Source of the DNA: Diphasiastrum complanatum | Taxonomy: Eukaryota; Streptophyta; Lycopodiopsida; Lycopodiales; Lycopodiaceae | Assembly (NCBI GenBank): GCA_029204225.1 | Contig: CM055107.1 | Coordinates: 49,096,546-49,160,545, forward strand | DNA length: 64,000 nucleotides | Direction of reading: 5' to 3' | In this document: positions 58,860-64,000 of the stretch, one piece after another | Layout of the letters: each line of letters starts with the position of its first letter | Position numbering within the stretch: position 1 is the stretch's first letter | The notes under the pieces: generated by a model | Databases searched by the model: none | Told to the model about the DNA's origin: nothing | What the model saw: the letters and a program-made list of their open reading frames with translations, nothing else | Program-made: the position numbers and the translations under genes

Positions 58860-61800
58860 CATGTTGCTCTCTATCCTCCATGAAAGATTTGAGGCATTCC
58901 ATTGCTACTGCTGCAGTTGAGAACTATCATCGTTGACCATCCTCATAGTGCGAATACCACTCAGTTTTCAGTCGAGTTTCAGTTTATGGTGCGATCATTT
59001 GAAGAGACCATTGTTTCAGTACCTACATGAGCATGATTGAGTTAAGCAGCACCTATCGGGCCTAAGCAGACATCACTACTTTGATGTGTAACTGAGAGAT
59101 TACCTTCAAGCGATCTCTATGGGAGTGCTCACCGTGCATTTAAGCAGTTGTATTATGAGTACTGGTCTGTACTTCTATTACATCAGTTTTGAAGTATGGA
59201 TTCTCAGTATACTATTATCTGTCTCTATATAGTGATGAGATAACTAAATTCATGATGACTCCTATCAAAGCACTGCTCCATATGTGCAGTTTTGAGTATA
59301 GACTTTTCAATGATTCTGAGGAAGTTCTGCATCATGACTTGTACATATTCCTGCTAATCAAGTGCATTCCACAGACGTTTGAATACTGAATATCAAACAT
59401 CGGTCTATGAGAGAGTGAGAGCTTTATTATCAGGCTACTAAAACTAGTGAGGAATCGCTATTAGCAATGGATATTCTGAGTGAGAATAATTCCAAATCCT
59501 GGGATTGATTTTAGCAAATGTTAACTCCATCACTGATATGGGGACCCATTGAGAATGTACGTCTGATTATCGTGGAAGAGCCATCATTGAACTAGTGCTG
59601 TCATTGTTGTCTGCTATGGAGCAATCGAAGGATGTTGTCTCTGTTGCTTTGTCGATTGAAACTTGCTAAACACAGTTTGGAGAAGACTGATGAGGAAGCT
59701 GATATCTAGCTGTCCATGAACTGCATGAGCTCACTTTGGATCCTGCACGACTATCAGTCATTCTAGCAACCAGTCTGCACTTAGGAGCAGCACTTCTTGG
59801 TGTCTACAAGGTGAACTCCAGCAACACTACACACTCCCGGAAGCCTAACCTTTGCATGATTGTTCTCTTATTTCCTGCGGGCTGGAGCTGGAGGAGACCT
59901 GAGAAGAGAACCTCACATGTAAGTTTCCTCATTTTGTTCTCACACTCTGCTAACTGCGTATTCAATCTATGATAGATGATGCACTTGTGTATGTCATAGA
60001 TGTCGCAGCAGTGATTACAGCTTCATATTGAAAAATCTTTAATGCATATTGTTTTCTTCCATGTCTTCATAAAGAAAGATTATAGCATGTGCTAAAAGAA
60101 CTCTTAGATAGTGTATTGTTATGTCTCAGGAGAAAGTTAAATGCAGGATAGTTGTGATTTGAGGTGATGATAGTTTTAGACTCTACCAGAATTGCTAGTT
60201 TGCTCAGAATGATTGCTTTTTGTCTAAATGCATGGAGAAAGCCTTTAAGGAATGTTGCTCGAGTGAATTTGATGAGTGAATTAAGCAAGTCATCCTCGTG
60301 TCCTTGGAACAAAGGAGTGAGGCTAAGCTCACTCTAGTTGGAACACACTACATGAGTTAAGAACAAACCTATTGTCGGTCTTCATCTAGAACCACAATAG
60401 TCAAGATAACCCGTTGCAACACACGGTTCTTGACTATTCACTATCAGCCATCTACACACCAAGATGGTTTGGGAATTGCACGCTACACTTGAACAGCTCC
60501 CATGACTATTTAGATGGAAGGGGTATACTTAACGAATACTTTGGGAAAGGGTCATATAATACAGCCATGATTCACTACCTAATGACAATAAGCATCGAGA
60601 ATGTTTCATCCAAGCCCTCCCATAGGTCCTAATATTCCGGACACCGCTACACCTTATTTGTATATCACAGTCCTTATAGGCCTAAAAATAATGTACCAAC
60701 AACGGATTGTGTCCATCTTTAGTGCTACTAGATTAGTAGAGATCCTAGCAACTCCAGAGCCCTGCATATTACCACTGCTAGATTATGGTAGGACTAGGGA
60801 TGTTTGTATTCTGATTCTCTTCTAGAAATGTTAGAAGCCCACACATGCATAGAGGTTTATGTGAATGATTATTGATTGAGGAGTGTTAGTTATATTGAGA
60901 GCTTGACATGTAAGAGAAGCAGTCAACTATTATATGGCCTACACCTCAAACCCAAGGAGGTATTGCCCCGTAGTCAAAATAATCGGATGGGCTTCACTAG
61001 AACCGATATCATTAGACACCACCATTGGAATTGTAAGGCGTGGAAAACCTCTATTAGCTATAGAGGTATGGCTTGGTCAATAGAACATGTCAGAGATCCC
61101 CTAGTTAGCTTTGTGTTTGAGACGTGTACGACCATTCTTGTAACAGCACGACACTGAACACATAGTGGTGCTGTATCCTGTTATGTGTTTTTGCCTTAGC
61201 TTTGATCCCCTGAGTGGGAAATGCCGTAACATTTTTGGTGCATCTACCAGGAGTGGCTTGATAAGGGACTATTGTTTCGAAAGTAGTTATCATACAAATG
61301 GAATGTCCTAAGAATTTGCTAAATTGAATGAGTACGTTGTTTAGACCGTCAGTCGCACATGTAACATTTTTGGTGCGTCTGTCGGGAGTGTTTTGATAAG
61401 GGAATATTGCTTGAAGCGTAGTGATACTATCAATGGTCTACAAATTTCATGTGTCTGTGAGTGCAAGTGTTGAGAATGATTCTATTGTTTAGACCGTCAG
61501 ACGCACACGTAACATTTTTGGTGCGTCTGTCGGGAGTGGCTTGATAAGGGAATATTGCTTGAAGGGTAGTCATACTATCAATGGTCTACAAATTTCATGT
61601 GTCAGAGATCGCAAGTGTTGCGAATGATTTTGTTGTTTAGACCATCAGACGCACACGTAACATTTTTGGTGCGTCTGCCAGGAGCTACTTGGAAGTGGTC
61701 ATTGATTGCTTGAAAGAAGGTTGTTGTCTCTCTAAGAAATGAGATCATTATCTATTGTTGTGAGAAGTGATTTGGATTGTCTAGAAACACCATACTGCTT

Positions 61801-62446
61801 GAAGATAGACCATTTTGAGGAATTATCCATTGGGGAAGATCTTTTCTTCATTGTATCGATGAACTGAGATAGATTGAAAGATGCAAATCAATTACTCGTA
61901 TTAGCTCTGAAATAGGCTCCAAGACTAGAAGAAAAACTTTGTGTTGTTAGGTGCTTATTGTCTTTCCACGAAACCAGTCGACAAGCCTAGGAGCCTCTGA
62001 GCGCGTTGTGTTAAAGCTGGAGTGCAACACCTCACTTCCAAGTTAGGAAATGTCCTCTGAGGGCTCTATTTGAGCTAGTAGAGAGACAATTGCCTTGAAG
62101 ATAGATGGAAGTAACAATACCAATGGTACACAAATTTCATGTGTTAAGAATGATTTTGTTGTTTAAACCGTCAACTACACACCAAAAAGGAATTGTCCTA
62201 TTGAGTTGATTGATTTCATTTCTGAGATACCCACACTATATCTTACTAATGAGATGAGAGAAGTTACCATGTCTTGTTGAGATACCATACACATACCCAA
62301 TGCGCTGGCTACCTTCAGATCTCGGATGAAACCTAAACTTCACAAGATGGTACAATATGACATTTTCCATAAAACAACGAGTTAAGATCAGACCATGAGT
62401 CGCGTAAACAACCATAGTTGAGTATTATCTGGTAGACAAAATACTA
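58860..62446. repeat. Block V, copy C
   Basis: Same as 23549-27135 at an offset of 35311, with the 148-bp hairpin repeat at 61223-61693. No gene is recognised. Confidence 0.85.
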
Positions 62447-63835
62447 CGTGGGATCAGTCACCATAGGTTCACTACCGTGGAAGCACTTGGATGAAGAAAT
62501 ACGACCACCATCTTTGAGTATTTTACTGACTCCTAAGACGAAAGGACTTAGGAAGCCATGGCCTCACCCTGAGATAGTAGAGACTAAACCCTATCTGAAG
62601 ATGAGATAAATGATCCAGGAGATGAGAGAGAAGAAGGGGAATCGCCCGAGAAACATTTGTATATATTTTTAGATATTATTCCAGAAACCCCTCCATTGGC
62701 AGCCTCTGAGGTTAAACCTATAAGCATGGCAGGAAGACCGACTGAGCCGTTATTAATCCTTGTCACCATAGGAGAGTTACCAAAGCTCAAAGGAGCGACT
62801 CCTGAGTATCATGGAGCCCCATATGAAGATGATAAGTTTCACATTTTGGACTACATGTCTCATTAATCGAATCATCGATCCCCATCACAAAATGTTGTTT
62901 TTCGCACTTACCTTGACTAGATCAGCAAGGAGATGGTGTTATAGCTTGCCTAGGAGATCTATTGAGACCACTGAAGAATTTATTAGACTATTTCTAATTG
63001 AGTATGCTCCACGTCGCACCCCCGATGGTTTGTTGTTTACAATCAGCTCACTTCAACAAGGTGCAGGTGAAACATTTCGTCAATATCATCGTAGATTAAC
63101 TGAATTAACACAGCAGGTAGATGCCATGGTGCAATTACCCCCCAGCTATTACTCACTTTCTTTCTGAGAGGCCTAAGAGATGACATACAACTTGTAGTAT
63201 GTCAGAGTAGCCCTCAGACTTTAATGGAAGTCGTAAGTAAAGCTCTTGTAGTGGAGGATGCACAGATTGCCATCACACATGCATCAAACATATCTAGAGC
63301 TGTGAATAGCACAAACTTTGGAACGGATGTGTGGGAGCATAATACATTTGAAGGAAACCAAGTCCACAACAATCCCCAGCCATTACAAGAGCGAAGACCT
63401 CTAGCAGCAATGCCAGAACCACAGCCACCACCCAGACTTTTAGAATTGATGCCACCTAATACTAGAAGGCAAGTTTTTGGCCCAGAAAAGGGATATGAGA
63501 GTACTGGATCTAATTTTGGTCTAGATGACATGAAAGAGATGCTCAAAGGATACACGGATGTCATGAATGATACTATGTCAACATTAGCTTCAGATGTGAA
63601 CCTTTTAAAGCGACAACAGAATTTGTTAGGCCAAAGGAAACCATTTGACCAACCACTAGGTATACTATGTCGATTCTGCCAAGGAAACCACTTGAATAGA
63701 AACTGTCCTAACACAGTTTGTGCTATTTCCAAAAAATACTGGTCACCAGGAAGATAGATGTTGGGCTCGCAGAGAAGCCTTAGTGGCGCCTAATCTAAGA
63801 CTAGGACCTGTGAATCATAGATCACAAGAACACTA
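62447..63835 (+). pseudogene. gag: gagI, copy C
   Basis: Same three frame breaks as the other gagI copies; core 62811-63167, 3' frame 63224-63757. It shares the one-base N-terminal deletion and the NDTM marker with B1, which ties it to B1 rather than to A or B2. Confidence 0.85.
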
Positions 63836-64000
63836 CAGCAACACTACACACTCCCGGAAGCCTAACCTTTGCATGATTGTTCTCTTATTTCCTGCGGGCT
63901 GGAGCTGGAGGAGACCTGAGAAGAGAACCTCACATGTAAGTTTCCTCATTTTGTTCTCACACTCTGCTAACTGCGTATTCAATCTATGATAGATGATGCA
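63836..64000. repeat. Start of the second 4017-bp tandem copy in C
   Basis: From CAGCAACACTACACAC onward it repeats 59819-59983, as 28525 repeats 24508 in copy B. It is cut by the window end. Confidence 0.9.

Larger units (their letters stand above)
53255..64000. repeat. Long repeat, copy C (continues past the window end)
   Basis: Leader 53255-53420, block U 53421-56587, array 56588-58859, V 58860-62446, gagI 62447-63835, then the start of the 4017-bp tandem copy at 63836. It matches copy B with a handful of substitutions per kb (for example GGGTCTAAAAATT for GGGTCTACAAATT, AGCATGTCATT for AGCATCTCATT). It differs from B by exactly two array units. Confidence 0.93.

Overview
The window looks like repeat-rich intergenic DNA of a land plant. 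It is AT-rich, carries decayed Ty1/copia and Ty3/gypsy-type retroelement genes, and has GT-AG introns and no bacterial operon structure. The species cannot be named from the sequence. Almost nothing here is an intact gene. Most of the 64 kb is one complex repeat family copied several times and broken at the same places.

Layout. (1) 1-1344 is single-copy in this window and carries short antisense exon-like segments of an unrecognised gene. (2) 1345-15667 is long-repeat copy A: block U (about 3.2 kb), a tandem array of five units of about 1138 bp, block V (about 3.6 kb, with a 148-bp hairpin repeat), and a broken gag (gagI) followed by part of a second gag (gagII). (3) 15668-about 37050 is copy B: the same order with four 1138-bp units, a 4017-bp tandem duplication that doubles V+gagI, then gagII, a retropepsin-like domain and a candidate LTR. 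(4) 37082-43749 is a reduced, diverged derivative D (one partial array unit, part of V, gagI, gagII, protease) ending in a second copy of the candidate LTR. (5) 43750-47502 is a truncated Ty1/copia element with several stops and frameshifts. (6) 47503-53254 is older DNA with a degraded copia RT fragment, an inverted diverged copy of block U, and a foldback element. (7) 53255-64000 is copy C, nearly identical to B but with two array units, and the window ends just inside its own 4017-bp duplication.

Interpretation. The strongest new hypothesis is that 35613-37009 and 42283-43705 are LTRs. Both start TG, end CA, follow a purine tract and precede a TGG primer-binding-like site. If so, they bracket a non-autonomous Ty3/gypsy-like element with gag and protease but no reverse transcriptase, RNase H or integrase. 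Its 5' internal region also occurs in expanded form as the 1138-bp arrays. All gagI copies share the same frameshifts, so these copies multiplied after the gag was already dead, by segmental or unequal duplication or by mobilisation in trans. The array copy number (5, 4, 2, one partial), the 4017-bp duplication and the junction at 15668 point to repeated unequal recombination. Collapse or duplication errors in the assembly are a real alternative for the near-identical B and C copies.
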